Source: Actinophytocola sp036402745 (GTDB lineage: Bacteria > Actinomycetota > Actinomycetes > Mycobacteriales > Pseudonocardiaceae). Taken from it: a DNA stretch of 64,000 nt. The translations under genes and the position numbers were made by a program. The notes under the pieces are model-generated. The model saw only the letters and a list, made by a program, of their open reading frames with translations. It was not told where the DNA came from and ran no database searches. Location: NCBI RefSeq assembly GCF_036402745.1, contig NZ_DASWSJ010000035.1:13546-77545 (forward strand). Reading direction: 5' to 3'. Of this stretch, positions 16,053 to 25,209 are shown in pieces (within the stretch, counting starts at the first letter, position 1; each line of letters starts with the position of its first letter).

Positions 16053-19000
16053 GTGCGGATCGCGATGCTCGGCCTGATGGAAGTCCGGTCCGACGACGGT
16101 ACGCCGGTGGAGATCACCGGCGCGCGGCTGCGCACGCTGCTGACCCTGCTCGCCCTCGACGCCGGCCGGGTGGTCACCACCGCGCGCCTCATCGACGGCG
16201 TCTGGGGCGAGGACCCACCCGCCGAGGCCACGAACGCCTTGCAGGCCCTGGTCTCCCGGCTGCGCCGCGCGCTTCCCGAGCCCGCCGTCGAGTCGACCCC
16301 GGCCGGCTACCGGCTCGCGGTCCCGCCGGACGCCGTCGACCTGCACCGCTTCGAGCAGCTGGCCGCGCAGGGCCGGGCCGCGCTGCGGCAGGACCCGGCG
16401 CGGGCGGCGACGATCCTGCGGCAGGCGGAGGAGCTGTGGCGCGGCCCGGCCCTCGCCGACGCGGCGACCGCCGCCTTCGCCCGGGCGCCGCTGGCCCGGC
16501 TCGAGGAGCTGCGGCTCGCCGTGCTGGGCGACCGCATCGAGGCCGGGCTGCCCCGCGCGGACCTCGCCGAGTTGGAGGAGCTCGTCGCCGCGCACCCGCT
16601 GCGCGAGCGGTTCGCCGCCCTGCTGATGCGTGCGCTCTGCCATGCCGGCCGCGCGGGTGACGCGCTCGCCGTCCACGCCCGCGTCCGCGATGCGCTGGCC
16701 GACGAGCTCGGCGCCGACCCGTCGGCCGAGCTCGCCGCCCTGCACCTGGAGATCCTGCGCGGCGGCGAGACACCCAGGGACCACCCGCACACCAACCTCC
16801 GCGCGGGGCTCACCAGCTTCGTCGGCCGCGACACCGACCTGGCCAGGGTCTCGGCGATGGTCCGCGACTGCCGGCTGGTCACGCTCACCGGCCCCGGCGG
16901 CTCCGGCAAGACCCGGCTGGCCACCGAGGTCGCCCGCGCCCTGCTCGACGAGATCCGGGACGTGTGGCTGGTCGAGCTGGCCCCGGTCAGCGACGGCGGC
17001 GACCTGCCCCAGGCCGTGCTGTTCGCGCTCGGCATCCGCGTGCAGGCACTCCTCGGCAGCACCCCGGCGCTCGCCACCCCGCCCGAGGCCGCCGACCCGA
17101 TCGACCGGCTCGCCGCGGCGCTGTCCACCCGGCCGCTGCTGCTGGTGCTGGACAACTGCGAGCACCTGGTCGGCCCGGCCGCCGCGCTCGCGCACCGGTT
17201 GCTCGGCGACTGCCCGCAGCTGCGCGTCCTCGCCACCAGCCGCGAACCGCTCGGCATCACCGGCGAGACGCTGTGGCCGGTCGACCCGCTGCCGCTGCCG
17301 CCGGCGGACGCGAGCCGCGACCGGGCGATGACCTACCCGTCGATGCGCCTGCTGGCCGACCGGGCGAGCGCCGTGCGACCCGGGTTCGCCGTCGACGACC
17401 GCACGGCCCTCCACATGATCCACATCTGCAGGGCGCTGGACGGCATGCCGCTCGCCATCGAGCTGGCCGCGGCGCGGCTGCGCACGATGTCGCCCGAGCA
17501 GGTCGCCACCCGGCTGCACGACCGGTTCCGGCTGCTCACCGGCGGCAGCCGGCTCGCGCTGCCGCGGCACCAGACGCTGCGTGCGGTCGTCGACTGGAGC
17601 TGGGACCTGCTCGACGACGCCGAGCGGATCCTGCTGCGCCGCCTCGCCGTGTTCGCCGGCGGCGCCACGCTGGAGGCGGCCGAGCAGGTGTGCGCGGGTG
17701 CCGACCTGCCGCCGGACGACGTGCTCGACGTGTTGTCCGCGCTGGTGGACAAGTCGCTGGTGGTACTCGTGGGAACGCGCTACCGGATGCTCGAGACGAT
17801 CAGGGCGTACGGCCTGGAGCGGCTGGCCGAGGCCGGCGAGACCGAGCGGGTCCGCTGGGCGCACGCCGAGTGCTTCGGCCGGCTCGCCGAGACCGCCGAG
17901 CCGCACCTGCGCCGCGCCGAGCAGCTGGAATGGCTCGGCCGGCTCGACGCCGACCACGACAACCTCAACGCCGCGCTGCGGACGGCGATCGCCGCGGGCG
18001 ACGCCCGCACCGCGCAATGGTTCCTCGCCAACGTCGGCTGGTACTGGTGGCTGCACGGGCACAAGGCGGAGGGCGGCGAGCTGGCCGCCGAGGCGCTGGC
18101 CGTGCCGGGGGAGGGCACGCCGGCCGAGGTGCGGTCGGTGGCGTTCGCGATCGGCGCGCTGCTGTCCCTCGACGGGCTCCACGAGGGCGACCGGGCACTC
18201 CGCTACTTCACCACGGCCGTCGACACCGCCGAGGGCGTCGACCGGGCCCGGCATCCGCTGCTCAGGCTGATCGGGCCGATCAAGGAGGTGATGAGGACCT
18301 TCGGCCGGCCGACCGAGCCGATGAACCGGCACGTGGCGGATGTGCTCGCGCACGACGACGACCCGTGGGTCGCCGGCACCGCGCTGGCCATGCGTGCCCA
18401 CGCGTTCCTCAACGCGGGCCGGATGCACGCCGAGGCCGAGTCGGACTTCCGCGCGGCGCTCGCGTCGTACCGGTCGGTCGGCGAGCGGTGGGGCATGTCG
18501 TTCGCGCTGTGCTCGCTGGGCGACCTCATCGCGTGGCGCGGTGAGCTGGCGACCGCGGCGGAGCTGTACCAGGAGGCGATCGTGCTGTTCGCCCAGCTCG
18601 TCATCAACGAGGACCTGGTGCGCTACCGGCTGCGGCTCGCCGACCTGCTCCTCCAGCTCGGCCGGGCCGCCGAGTCCTCGGCGATCCTCGCCGCCGCGCG
18701 CCGCGACGCCGACCGGCTGGGCCTGCCGGAGTGCCTGGCCGGCGTGGCCCACGCGGAAGCCGACTTCGCCCGCCGCGGCGGTGATCTCGAGGCCGCGGGC
18801 GTGGACCTCGCCCGGGCGAGGATGCTCGCCGCCCACGGCTCGGTCGCGGCGCAGTTCCGCGCGATGATCGCGGCCTCCCTCGGCTACCTCGAGATCGCCA
18901 AGGGCGACCTGGCGGCCGCCACCGCGCGCCACGACGAGGCGCTGGACCTGGCGCTCGACTCCAACGACGCCCCGGTGATCGCCCACGCCCTCGTCGGCGC

Positions 19001-19226
19001 CGCCGACCTGAGCCTGCACCGCGGCGACCCCCGGCACGCCGCGGCCCTGCTCGGCGCCAGCGTCGCGATCCGCGGGGTGCCGGACCTGTCCTCCGCCGAC
19101 GCCGTCCGGGTGGAGGCGGCCACGCGGGCCGCGCTCGGCGACGAGGTGTTCGCCGAGGCGGCCACGCGTGGCCGGTCCGCCACCATGGACACGGTGCGGG
19201 ACCTGGTGGTCACACCCGCCGCTTGA
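16053..19226 (+). CDS. Large BTAD/NTPase/TPR transcriptional regulator (SARP-like, AfsR-type)
   Basis: Multi-domain activator of 1057 residues. Order: winged-helix DNA-binding domain (about 1-90), bacterial transcriptional activation domain (about 95-245), a P-loop NTPase of the AP-ATPase type (Walker A GPGGSGKT at about 280-287, Walker B LLLVLDNCEH near 363, sensor ATSREPLG), a winged-helix segment at about 500-600, and C-terminal TPR-like helices to the end. Such AfsR-like proteins often control secondary metabolism or stress genes. The GTG at 16053 is chosen because CAGAAT ends 6 nt before it. It is convergent with a DrrAB-like exporter (17-bp overlap at the stops). The target genes are unknown. 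Confidence 0.9.
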   Translation: MRIAMLGLMEVRSDDGTPVEITGARLRTLLTLLALDAGRVVTTARLIDGVWGEDPPAEATNALQALVSRLRRALPEPAVESTPAGYRLAVPPDAVDLHRFEQLAAQGRAALRQDPARAATILRQAEELWRGPALADAATAAFARAPLARLEELRLAVLGDRIEAGLPRADLAELEELVAAHPLRERFAALLMRALCHAGRAGDALAVHARVRDALADELGADPSAELAALHLEILRGGETPRDHPHTNLRAGLTSFVGRDTDLARVSAMVRDCRLVTLTGPGGSGKTRLATEVARALLDEIRDVWLVELAPVSDGGDLPQAVLFALGIRVQALLGSTPALATPPEAADPIDRLAAALSTRPLLLVLDNCEHLVGPAAALAHRLLGDCPQLRVLATSREPLGITGETLWPVDPLPLPPADASRDRAMTYPSMRLLADRASAVRPGFAVDDRTALHMIHICRALDGMPLAIELAAARLRTMSPEQVATRLHDRFRLLTGGSRLALPRHQTLRAVVDWSWDLLDDAERILLRRLAVFAGGATLEAAEQVCAGADLPPDDVLDVLSALVDKSLVVLVGTRYRMLETIRAYGLERLAEAGETERVRWAHAECFGRLAETAEPHLRRAEQLEWLGRLDADHDNLNAALRTAIAAGDARTAQWFLANVGWYWWLHGHKAEGGELAAEALAVPGEGTPAEVRSVAFAIGALLSLDGLHEGDRALRYFTTAVDTAEGVDRARHPLLRLIGPIKEVMRTFGRPTEPMNRHVADVLAHDDDPWVAGTALAMRAHAFLNAGRMHAEAESDFRAALASYRSVGERWGMSFALCSLGDLIAWRGELATAAELYQEAIVLFAQLVINEDLVRYRLRLADLLLQLGRAAESSAILAAARRDADRLGLPECLAGVAHAEADFARRGGDLEAAGVDLARARMLAAHGSVAAQFRAMIAASLGYLEIAKGDLAAATARHDEALDLALDSNDAPVIAHALVGAADLSLHRGDPRHAAALLGASVAIRGVPDLSSADAVRVEAATRAALGDEVFAEAATRGRSATMDTVRDLVVTPAA

Positions 19227-20001
19227 ACGCGCGGACCGCGAGCGGCGCGAAGACCGCCACGATCCCCGCCGTCCACAGCAGCGTCGTCGTCACCGGGCCC
19301 GCGACCGGGCCGCCGACCAGCAGGCCACGGACCGCGTCGGCGACCGCGGTCACCGGGTTGGCGTCCACCCAGCCCTGCAGCCAGCCCGGCATCGTGTCGG
19401 TCGGCACGAACGCGTTGCTCACGAACGTCAGCGGGAACATCACCGCGAACCCGAAGATCATCACCTTCTCCGGCGCGTTGACCAGCATGCCGACCAGCAC
19501 CGAGATCCACGAGAACGCCATCGCGAACACCAGCAGCAGGCCGAACGCGCCCAGCACGCTCGCGATGTCGGTGCCCACCCGGAAGCCCATGATCGCGCCG
19601 AGGCCCAGCAGCAGGGCCATCGCCCACGCCTGCTTGACCATGTCGGCCACGATCCGCCCGGCGAGCGGCGCCCACCGCGCGATCGGCAGCGCGCGCAGCC
19701 GGTCGAACACGCCCTTGGTCAGGTCGGTGTTCAGGCCGACGCCGGTGTTGAGCGTGCCGAACAGGCAGTTCTGCACGACGATCCCGGGCAGCGCGAAGGT
19801 CAGGTAGTCGCCCGTCGAGCCGGCGATCGCGCCGCCGAACACGTAGGTGAACAGCAGCAGGAACATGATCGGCTGGATGCTGAAGTCGATCAGCTCCATG
19901 GGGTTGTGCTTGATCTGCACCAGCGTCCGCCAGGACAGCGTGGCGCTCTGCACGAGGCCCTCGACGGGCCGGGTCCGTGGGGCAAGGGTCATGGTGGTCA
20001 T
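19210..20001 (-). CDS. ABC-2 type transporter permease (DrrB-like)
   Basis: Membrane subunit (263 residues) of an ABC exporter with six predicted helices and the ABC2 signature around GRIVADMVKQAWAMALLLGLG and FVPTDTMPGWLQGWVDANPV. Together with the ATPase it resembles the daunorubicin exporter DrrAB. Its ATG overlaps the ATPase stop (ATGA), so the two are translationally coupled. The stop lies within the convergent regulator gene. Substrate unknown; a hydrophobic compound is likely from family knowledge. Confidence 0.9.
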   Translation of the reverse strand: MTTMTLAPRTRPVEGLVQSATLSWRTLVQIKHNPMELIDFSIQPIMFLLLFTYVFGGAIAGSTGDYLTFALPGIVVQNCLFGTLNTGVGLNTDLTKGVFDRLRALPIARWAPLAGRIVADMVKQAWAMALLLGLGAIMGFRVGTDIASVLGAFGLLLVFAMAFSWISVLVGMLVNAPEKVMIFGFAVMFPLTFVSNAFVPTDTMPGWLQGWVDANPVTAVADAVRGLLVGGPVAGPVTTTLLWTAGIVAVFAPLAVRAFKRRV

Positions 20002-20963
20002 GCCGGCACTCCTTGCGTGGCGGGCTCGCCGGTGGTCGCGCGGTGGCCGGTGAGGCCGAGGAAGACCTCGTCGAGGCTGGCGTCCCGCAATGCCAGCTCG
20101 GCCACCAGCACGTCGGCGTCGTCCAGCCGCCGCACGACGGCCGGCAGGAGCGCCGGGTCGGTCACCGACGCCGTGACGGTCGACCCCTCGACGACCGGCT
20201 CGGTGGCGGTCACGTCGCGCACGACGGACAGCACGATCGGCAGGTCCGCCGGGTCGGCCGGGCGCACGACCAGGGGCTGGGCGCCGGCGCGGGCCTTGAG
20301 CTCGGCCGGCGTGCCGGTGGCGATCACCCGGCCGTGGTCGACGACCGCGATGTCGTGCGCCAGCTGGTCGGCCTCGTCCAGGTACTGGGTGGTCAGGAGC
20401 ACGGTCACCCCGTCGGCCACCAGGTCGCGGACGACCTGCCACATGTCGAGCCGGCTGCGCGGGTCCAGCCCGGTGGTCGGCTCGTCCAGGAACAGCACCC
20501 GCGGCCGGCTGACCAGGCTCGCGGCCAGGTCGAGGCGGCGCCGCATGCCGCCGGAGTAGGTCTTGGCCGCGCGGTTGGCGGCGCCGGTCAGGTCGAACTG
20601 CTCGAGCAGCTCGCGGGCCCGGCGCTTGGCCCGCGCCCGCGGTACACCCAGCAGCCTGCCGATGAGCAGCAGGTTCTCCGCGCCGGTCAGCATCTCGTCG
20701 ACCGAGGCGTACTGCCCGGTGAGGCCGATCAGCTGGCGGACCCGGTGCGCGTCGCGGACGACGTCGTACCCGCACACCTGCGCGTGGCCGCCGTCCGGGC
20801 GCAGCAGCGTGGCCAGGATCCGCACGGCGGTGGTCTTTCCGGCGCCGTTGGGCCCGAGCAGGCCCAGCACGGTGCCGGTGCGCACGGCGAGGTCGACGCC
20901 GTCGAGCGCGGTCGTCTCCCCGAACCGTTTGGCCAGTCCTTCGGCCAGCACGGCGTGGTTCAT
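19998..20963 (-). CDS. ABC transporter ATPase (DrrA-like)
   Basis: Nucleotide-binding subunit of the DrrAB-type exporter, 321 residues. Walker A GPNGAGKTT lies at about residues 38-46, the Q-loop at about 87, the signature YSGGMRRRLDLA at about 138-149, Walker B VLFLDEPTTGLD at about 158-169, and the switch region with TTQYLDEADQLAH at about 194. About 90 C-terminal residues resemble the DrrA regulatory tail. Start ATG at 20963, transcribed away from the M24 peptidase gene. It is the first gene of a two-gene operon with the permease. Confidence 0.93.
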   Translation of the reverse strand: MNHAVLAEGLAKRFGETTALDGVDLAVRTGTVLGLLGPNGAGKTTAVRILATLLRPDGGHAQVCGYDVVRDAHRVRQLIGLTGQYASVDEMLTGAENLLLIGRLLGVPRARAKRRARELLEQFDLTGAANRAAKTYSGGMRRRLDLAASLVSRPRVLFLDEPTTGLDPRSRLDMWQVVRDLVADGVTVLLTTQYLDEADQLAHDIAVVDHGRVIATGTPAELKARAGAQPLVVRPADPADLPIVLSVVRDVTATEPVVEGSTVTASVTDPALLPAVVRRLDDADVLVAELALRDASLDEVFLGLTGHRATTGEPATQGVPA

Positions 20964-20979
20964 GGTTCGTCCCCTCGAA

Positions 20980-20999
20980 GTCGGGTTGGTGACCCCGAC
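20980..20999. promoter_or_regulatory. Inverted repeat in leader of ABC exporter operon
   Basis: GTCGGG and CCCGAC arms flank an 8-bp spacer about 16 bp upstream of the ATPase ATG. It may be an operator or mRNA hairpin controlling the exporter. No regulator gene is adjacent on that side, so the role is open. Confidence 0.3.
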
Positions 21000-21096
21000 G
21001 ATGTGCCGTGCGGCTGATACGGCCCTGAGACGCCCTCACAGGTCCCTGACATGTCGCTGACAACGTCAACCTGACGCCGGGACTAGGCTTTCCGGC

Positions 21097-22233
21097 ATGT
21101 CGACCACCGTTTCCGCCACCGACCCCACGGCCCTGCGTGCGCGACTCGACCGCGCCCGGGACGCGGCCGGCGCCGCCGGCGTCGACGCCATGCTGATGGC
21201 GCCCGGCTCCGACCTCACCTACCTGCTCGGCGGCTCCGGCAGCTCGTTCGAGCGGCTCAGCTGCCTGGTGCTGCCCGTGGGTGGGGCGCCGGTGTTAGTG
21301 GTGCCGAAGCTGGAGGCGCCGGGCTATGCGGCGGTCCCCACCCACGAGCTGGGTGTCGAGATCGCCACGTGGGTCGACGACGAGGACCCGTACGCGTTGG
21401 TCGCGTCGCTGCTCGGCGAGGTGTCGCGGGTGGCGCTCGGCGATGTCATGCCGGCGTTGCACGTGCTGTCCCTGCGCCGCGCGCTGCCGGACGCGGAGCA
21501 GTCGCTGGCGGGCCCGATCGTGCGCGAGCTGCGCATGCGCAAGGACGCCGCCGAGGTCGAGGGCCTGCGGCGGGCCGGTGCGGCCATCGACCGCGTCCAC
21601 GCGCGCATGGCCGAGTTCCTGCGGGTCGGGCGCACGGAGGCCGAGGTCGGCGCCGACATCGCGGCGGCCATCGTCGAGGAGGGCCACGCGGTGGCCGAGT
21701 TCGTCATCGTGGGCTCCGGCCCCAACAGCGCGAGCCCGCACCACTCGCAGTCCGCCCGCGTGGTCGAGGCGGGCGACGTGGTCGTCATCGACATCGGCGG
21801 GCCGGTGCCCGAGGGCTACTGCTCGGACAGCACCCGCACCTATGTCATGGGCGAGCCCCGCGACGCGGACGTCGCCGACACCTACGCCGTGCTGCAGGCG
21901 GCCCAGGCCGCGGCCGTCGCCTCGGTCCGGCCCGGGGTGGCCGCGCAGGACGTCGACGCGGCGGCCCGCTCCGTCATCGCCGACGCGGGCTTCGGGGAGT
22001 ACTTCATCCACCGCACGGGCCACGGCATCGGCCTCGACGTGCACGAGGACCCGTACATCGTCGCCGGCAACGAGCTGCCGCTCGAGCCCGGCATGGCGTT
22101 CTCGGTCGAGCCGGGCATCTACCAGCCGGGCCGGTGGGGCGCGCGGATCGAGGACATCGTGGTCGTCACCCCCGACGGCGTCGAGCCGCTCAACACCCGG
22201 CCGCACGAGCTGACCGTGCTCCCGACCCGATGA
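21097..22233 (+). CDS. M24-family Xaa-Pro aminopeptidase/dipeptidase
   Basis: Cytosolic metallopeptidase of 378 residues that cleaves next to proline. A creatinase-type N-terminal domain (about 1-140) precedes the pita-bread domain. The five metal ligands are all visible: two Asp in VIDIGGPVPEGYCSDSTRTY (about 232-248), His in HRTGHGIGLDVHEDP (about 307-321), Glu in SVEPGIY (about 337) and Glu in ARIEDIVV (about 351). TAGGCT ends 7 nt before the ATG, so the mRNA is likely leaderless. One TTA codon is at 21295. Its stop overlaps the start of an Lrp-type regulator gene (ATGA), implying co-regulation of proline/amino-acid turnover. Confidence 0.93.
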   Translation: MSTTVSATDPTALRARLDRARDAAGAAGVDAMLMAPGSDLTYLLGGSGSSFERLSCLVLPVGGAPVLVVPKLEAPGYAAVPTHELGVEIATWVDDEDPYALVASLLGEVSRVALGDVMPALHVLSLRRALPDAEQSLAGPIVRELRMRKDAAEVEGLRRAGAAIDRVHARMAEFLRVGRTEAEVGADIAAAIVEEGHAVAEFVIVGSGPNSASPHHSQSARVVEAGDVVVIDIGGPVPEGYCSDSTRTYVMGEPRDADVADTYAVLQAAQAAAVASVRPGVAAQDVDAAARSVIADAGFGEYFIHRTGHGIGLDVHEDPYIVAGNELPLEPGMAFSVEPGIYQPGRWGARIEDIVVVTPDGVEPLNTRPHELTVLPTR

Positions 22234-22685
22234 CCGCCTCGGAGCTGGAGCCCATAGACCAGGCCATAGCCCGAGAGCTCTCCGCCGACGGGCGATGCAG
22301 CTTCACCGACCTCGCCGAGCGCGTGGGCCTGTCGGTGTCGGCCGTCCACCAGCGAGTGCGCCGCCTGGAGCAGCGCGGTGTCATCCGGGGCTACACCGCG
22401 CAGCTCAACGCGGAGGTCATCGGCCTGCCCCTCACCGCGTTCATCTCCCTGACCCCCATCGACCCGTCCGAACCGGACGACTATCCCCAACGCCTCACCC
22501 ACATCCGCGAGATCGAGTCCTGCTACTCGGTGGCCGGCGACGAGTCCTACATCCTCCTGGTGCGGGTGGCCTCCCCAGCCGCCCTGGAGGAGCTGCTACG
22601 CCAGATCCGCGAGGCCGCCAAGGTCTCCACCCGTACGACAGTCGTCCTGTCCACTCCGTACGAGGGCCGATCCCCAGCCCTGTAA
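22230..22685 (+). CDS. Lrp/AsnC-family transcriptional regulator
   Basis: Feast/famine regulator of 151 residues: N-terminal helix-turn-helix (about 8-60; FTDLAERVGLSVSAVHQRVRRLEQRGVI) and a C-terminal RAM domain (about 70-145) that usually binds an amino acid. Translationally coupled to the upstream Xaa-Pro peptidase gene by ATGA, so it probably senses an amino acid released by peptide breakdown; that is inference. Confidence 0.92.
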   Translation: MTASELEPIDQAIARELSADGRCSFTDLAERVGLSVSAVHQRVRRLEQRGVIRGYTAQLNAEVIGLPLTAFISLTPIDPSEPDDYPQRLTHIREIESCYSVAGDESYILLVRVASPAALEELLRQIREAAKVSTRTTVVLSTPYEGRSPAL

Positions 22686-22741
22686 CGGCCCCACGTGCAA
22701 GCCCCGGCCCCACCGTCCACTCCGGACGAAGACCGGTCCCC

Positions 22742-23482
22742 TCAACGGACCGCCACAAGCACATGGTCGTCGCCGAACTGCCAGACCGGCCCTGCCTCCG
22801 CGAAGCCGGCCGCGCGCAGCAGCGCTGCCTGCTGGTGAACGGTCAGGTCGTTCTCGGTGTGCGACGTGGAGTGGTCCCGGCCGTCCAGCAGGGGGGTCAG
22901 CTCGGCGTCCTCGCGGAGGGCTTGCCACCACTCGGCCCAGTCCTCGTTGCGGTCGGTGCCCACGCGCGCGGTCCGGGCCTCCCGCACCGCGCCCGCGATA
23001 GCGTCCAAAGTAGACGCGCCCAGTCCCATCTGGTCGGCGTTGACGAACACGCCGCCGGGCCGCAGCCGCTCGGCCAGGGTCCGGTAGAGCGCGGCGAGCG
23101 AGTCGGGGTCGAGCCAGTGCAGCGCGGTCGACGACACGGCGGCGTCCCACGGCCCGGCGAGCCCCGTGCGGTCCGGCCACGACGGGTAGCAGAGGTCGGC
23201 CTCGATCAGCTTCACCCGCGGTCCGGTGTTGGCCGCGCCGAGCCCGAGCAGCAGCGGGTCGGCGTCCACCCCGACGACGTCGACCTGGGGGAGTGCGGCG
23301 GCGATCCGCGCCGACAGCGACCCGGGCCCGCACCCGAGGTCGACCACCCTGGCCGGCCCGGTGCCCACCGCGGCCCGCACCACGTCGATCACCACCCGGA
23401 ACCGCTCCTCGCGGTCGGGGATGTACCGCTCCTGCTGAGCGTCCCAGCGCCGCACCCACCGCTGTGCCGTCGTCACCTGCAT
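22742..23482 (-). CDS. Class I SAM-dependent methyltransferase
   Basis: Methyltransferase of 246 residues with the Rossmann SAM motif VVDLGCGPGSLSARI at about residues 46-60, an acidic second motif (VDAD at about 72) and a post-III region with LRPGGVFVNAD. Similar proteins act on small molecules; the substrate is unknown. GGAGG sits 5 nt before the ATG. It is divergent from a CGNR zinc-finger regulator 69 bp away, which may control it. Confidence 0.85.
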   Translation of the reverse strand: MQVTTAQRWVRRWDAQQERYIPDREERFRVVIDVVRAAVGTGPARVVDLGCGPGSLSARIAAALPQVDVVGVDADPLLLGLGAANTGPRVKLIEADLCYPSWPDRTGLAGPWDAAVSSTALHWLDPDSLAALYRTLAERLRPGGVFVNADQMGLGASTLDAIAGAVREARTARVGTDRNEDWAEWWQALREDAELTPLLDGRDHSTSHTENDLTVHQQAALLRAAGFAEAGPVWQFGDDHVLVAVR

Positions 23483-23493
23483 GGCGCACCTCC

Positions 23494-23547
23494 GTAACTG
23501 GCTATAAGCTTGATGACAGTGACGCTAGCTGACGTGGAGGTAACTGG
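23494..23547. promoter_or_regulatory. Divergent promoter with direct repeats between methyltransferase and CGNR genes
   Basis: The 8-mer GTAACTGG occurs at 23494-23501 and 23540-23547, flanking a -10-like TATAAG (23503-23508) that faces the CGNR gene. The second copy overlaps the GGAGG of that gene. This suggests autoregulation by the CGNR protein at both copies; the repeats are seen, the regulation is inferred. Confidence 0.4.
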
Positions 23548-23551
23548 TCAA

Positions 23552-24121
23552 GTGGACTTTGACAGTCACACAAGTGACGTGGTGGGAAACGTCGTGACGT
23601 TGATCAACGACGTCACCCCGGGTGAGCGCCACGGCCGCCCCTTCCCGCCGCCGGCCGACCTGGTGGCGGCCGTCCGCGACGCCGTGCCGCCCTCCCGTAC
23701 CCCCGACCACCCGACCGCCGCCGAGGCCGAGGAGCTGGCCGCCTGGGCGACCCAGCTGCGCGAGGTGGTCGAGCTGGTCGACGCCGGCGAGGTGGCCAAG
23801 GCCTGCGCGTCCCTGAACGCCATCATGCGAGCCACGAACGCCATCCCCACCCTGGCCCGCCACGACGACGAGCCGTGGCACCTGCACTTCCACAGCGCAC
23901 ACGCGTCCTGGTCCGAAAGCTGGGCGGCCTCGATGGCAACAGCCCTGGCGACAGTCCTGGGCAACGCGGCCATCGACCGCCTCGGCATCTGCAACGCCTC
24001 CGCGTGCGACCGCGTGTACGTGGACATCTCGAGAAACGGCACCCGCCGCTTCTGCTCGACCGCGTGCCAGAACCGCGTGAAAGCCGCAGCCTTCCGGGCC
24101 CGCAAAACCGCCCCAGGCTAG
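23552..24121 (+). CDS. ABATE/CGNR zinc-finger putative regulator
   Basis: Protein of 189 residues with an N-terminal ABATE-type helical domain (beginning DFDSHTSDVVGNVVTLIN, a typical start for the family) and a C-terminal CGNR zinc finger: LGICNASACDRVYVDISRNGTRRFCSTACQNRVKAA, where four Cys would bind zinc (the sequence is interrupted here only by naming). The family is thought to regulate stress or metabolism genes. The GTG at 23552 is chosen from the family N-terminus and a GGAGG 11 nt upstream; ATG at 23513 would add 13 residues and lies too close to the -10 box TATAAG. Confidence 0.82.
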   Translation: MDFDSHTSDVVGNVVTLINDVTPGERHGRPFPPPADLVAAVRDAVPPSRTPDHPTAAEAEELAAWATQLREVVELVDAGEVAKACASLNAIMRATNAIPTLARHDDEPWHLHFHSAHASWSESWAASMATALATVLGNAAIDRLGICNASACDRVYVDISRNGTRRFCSTACQNRVKAAAFRARKTAPG

Positions 24122-24139
24122 GCGGGAACCGGTTCCCGC
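24122..24139. terminator. Perfect 18-bp palindrome after CGNR gene
   Basis: GCGGGAACCGGTTCCCGC is a perfect palindrome beginning one base after the TAG stop. It probably ends transcription from the CGNR gene and the convergent phosphodiesterase gene. The rest of the gap to 24248 shows no feature. Confidence 0.5.
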
Positions 24140-24248
24140 GCAGGGGCCGTCGCGTTCTCCATGGGCGAGGGCCAAACCCCGCGAGGGCCGCCACCGCGCC
24201 GAGAGGGGCCAGTGGCGCCCCAGGACAGAGGCGCCACCGTCACGAGGG

Positions 24249-25115
24249 TCAGGCCGCGTGCCGAGCCGAGGAACGCAGGAACCCCGCCAGGCCGGCGAGG
24301 TCGTCGGTGTTGATGTGGTCCACGCCCGCCGCCACGAGCTCGCGCCAGATCGCCTCGCGCTCGGGCCCGGCCACGTCCGGCGTCGCCCAGAACCGGACCC
24401 GCTGGCCGGCGTCGTGCGCGGTCCGCACGATGGCGCGCAGCTCGGCCCGCTCGTCGGCGGGCATCGGGCCCGCGCCGGTCCACGAGAACAGCGTCGTCCA
24501 GTTGTCCGACACCAGCGGCGTCAGGCGCGCGTCGGCGCCGGGGCCGAGGTCGGACTGGTTCGCGATCCGGCCGTCGTAGAACGCGACCCGGCTGCGCTGC
24601 GCCTCCATCGTCGCCCGCGGCCGGTTGCCGGACACCACCGCCGTCACCGGGCCGCGCCACACCCGGCCCGACCGGTAGGACGTCCACAGGAACGCGTACC
24701 GAGGCGAGCGCAGCACCGAGTCCAGCGCCGCGTAGGTCGACTCGCCCTCGGTCTTGATGTCGATCAGCAGCTGGAAGTCCACCCGCCGCCCGGGGTAGAT
24801 GCCGCCGTGGAGAGCCTTCTGCCGCAACGGGTCCAGGTACAGCGAGCGGAGCGTGCGGGCCGGGTCGAGGTCCGCCGGGTCGTGCGCGACGAGCAGGTCG
24901 CCGTCCACGAGGAAGATGTCGGCCTCGACGCTGGTGAAGCCGTGGTCCAGCGCGTCGAACAGCGGCCGGGCGTGCTCGTAGTCGTTGTGCGCGTGGGCCT
25001 GCGCCAGCGGCTCGACCCGCTGCTGGGGTGGTGTCGCGGTCGCGGCGGGGACCGCGCCGGCCACCAGGCCGAGCAGTGCCAGCAGCAGGAACAGGGATCG
25101 GGGCAGGGCCCGCAC
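24249..25115 (-). CDS. Secreted PI-PLC/glycerophosphodiesterase-like protein
   Basis: Exported phosphodiesterase of the TIM-barrel GDPD/PLC superfamily, 288 residues. A signal peptide covers about residues 1-26 (ALPRSLFLLLALLGLVAGA, cleavage near ATA). The mature start has AHAHNDYEH with catalytic-type His, then SVEADIFLVDGDLLVAHDP, the metal-binding Glu-Asp and second His. The pattern is that of the Aim6-like branch. The GTG at 25115 is chosen from the signal peptide and a GGAGG about 7 nt upstream. It may hydrolyse phosphodiester headgroups outside the cell; the substrate is unknown. Divergent from an SDR gene 94 bp away. Confidence 0.8.
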   Translation of the reverse strand: MRALPRSLFLLLALLGLVAGAVPAATATPPQQRVEPLAQAHAHNDYEHARPLFDALDHGFTSVEADIFLVDGDLLVAHDPADLDPARTLRSLYLDPLRQKALHGGIYPGRRVDFQLLIDIKTEGESTYAALDSVLRSPRYAFLWTSYRSGRVWRGPVTAVVSGNRPRATMEAQRSRVAFYDGRIANQSDLGPGADARLTPLVSDNWTTLFSWTGAGPMPADERAELRAIVRTAHDAGQRVRFWATPDVAGPEREAIWRELVAAGVDHINTDDLAGLAGFLRSSARHAA

Positions 25116-25209
25116 GGCAGAACCTCCGTCGGTCGGGATAGCAGGGCGCCGCCCAACGTAGGGCACGCGGGTGAACGCTGGGCACCGCCGACGTGGCAGA
25201 GTCGGGGAC

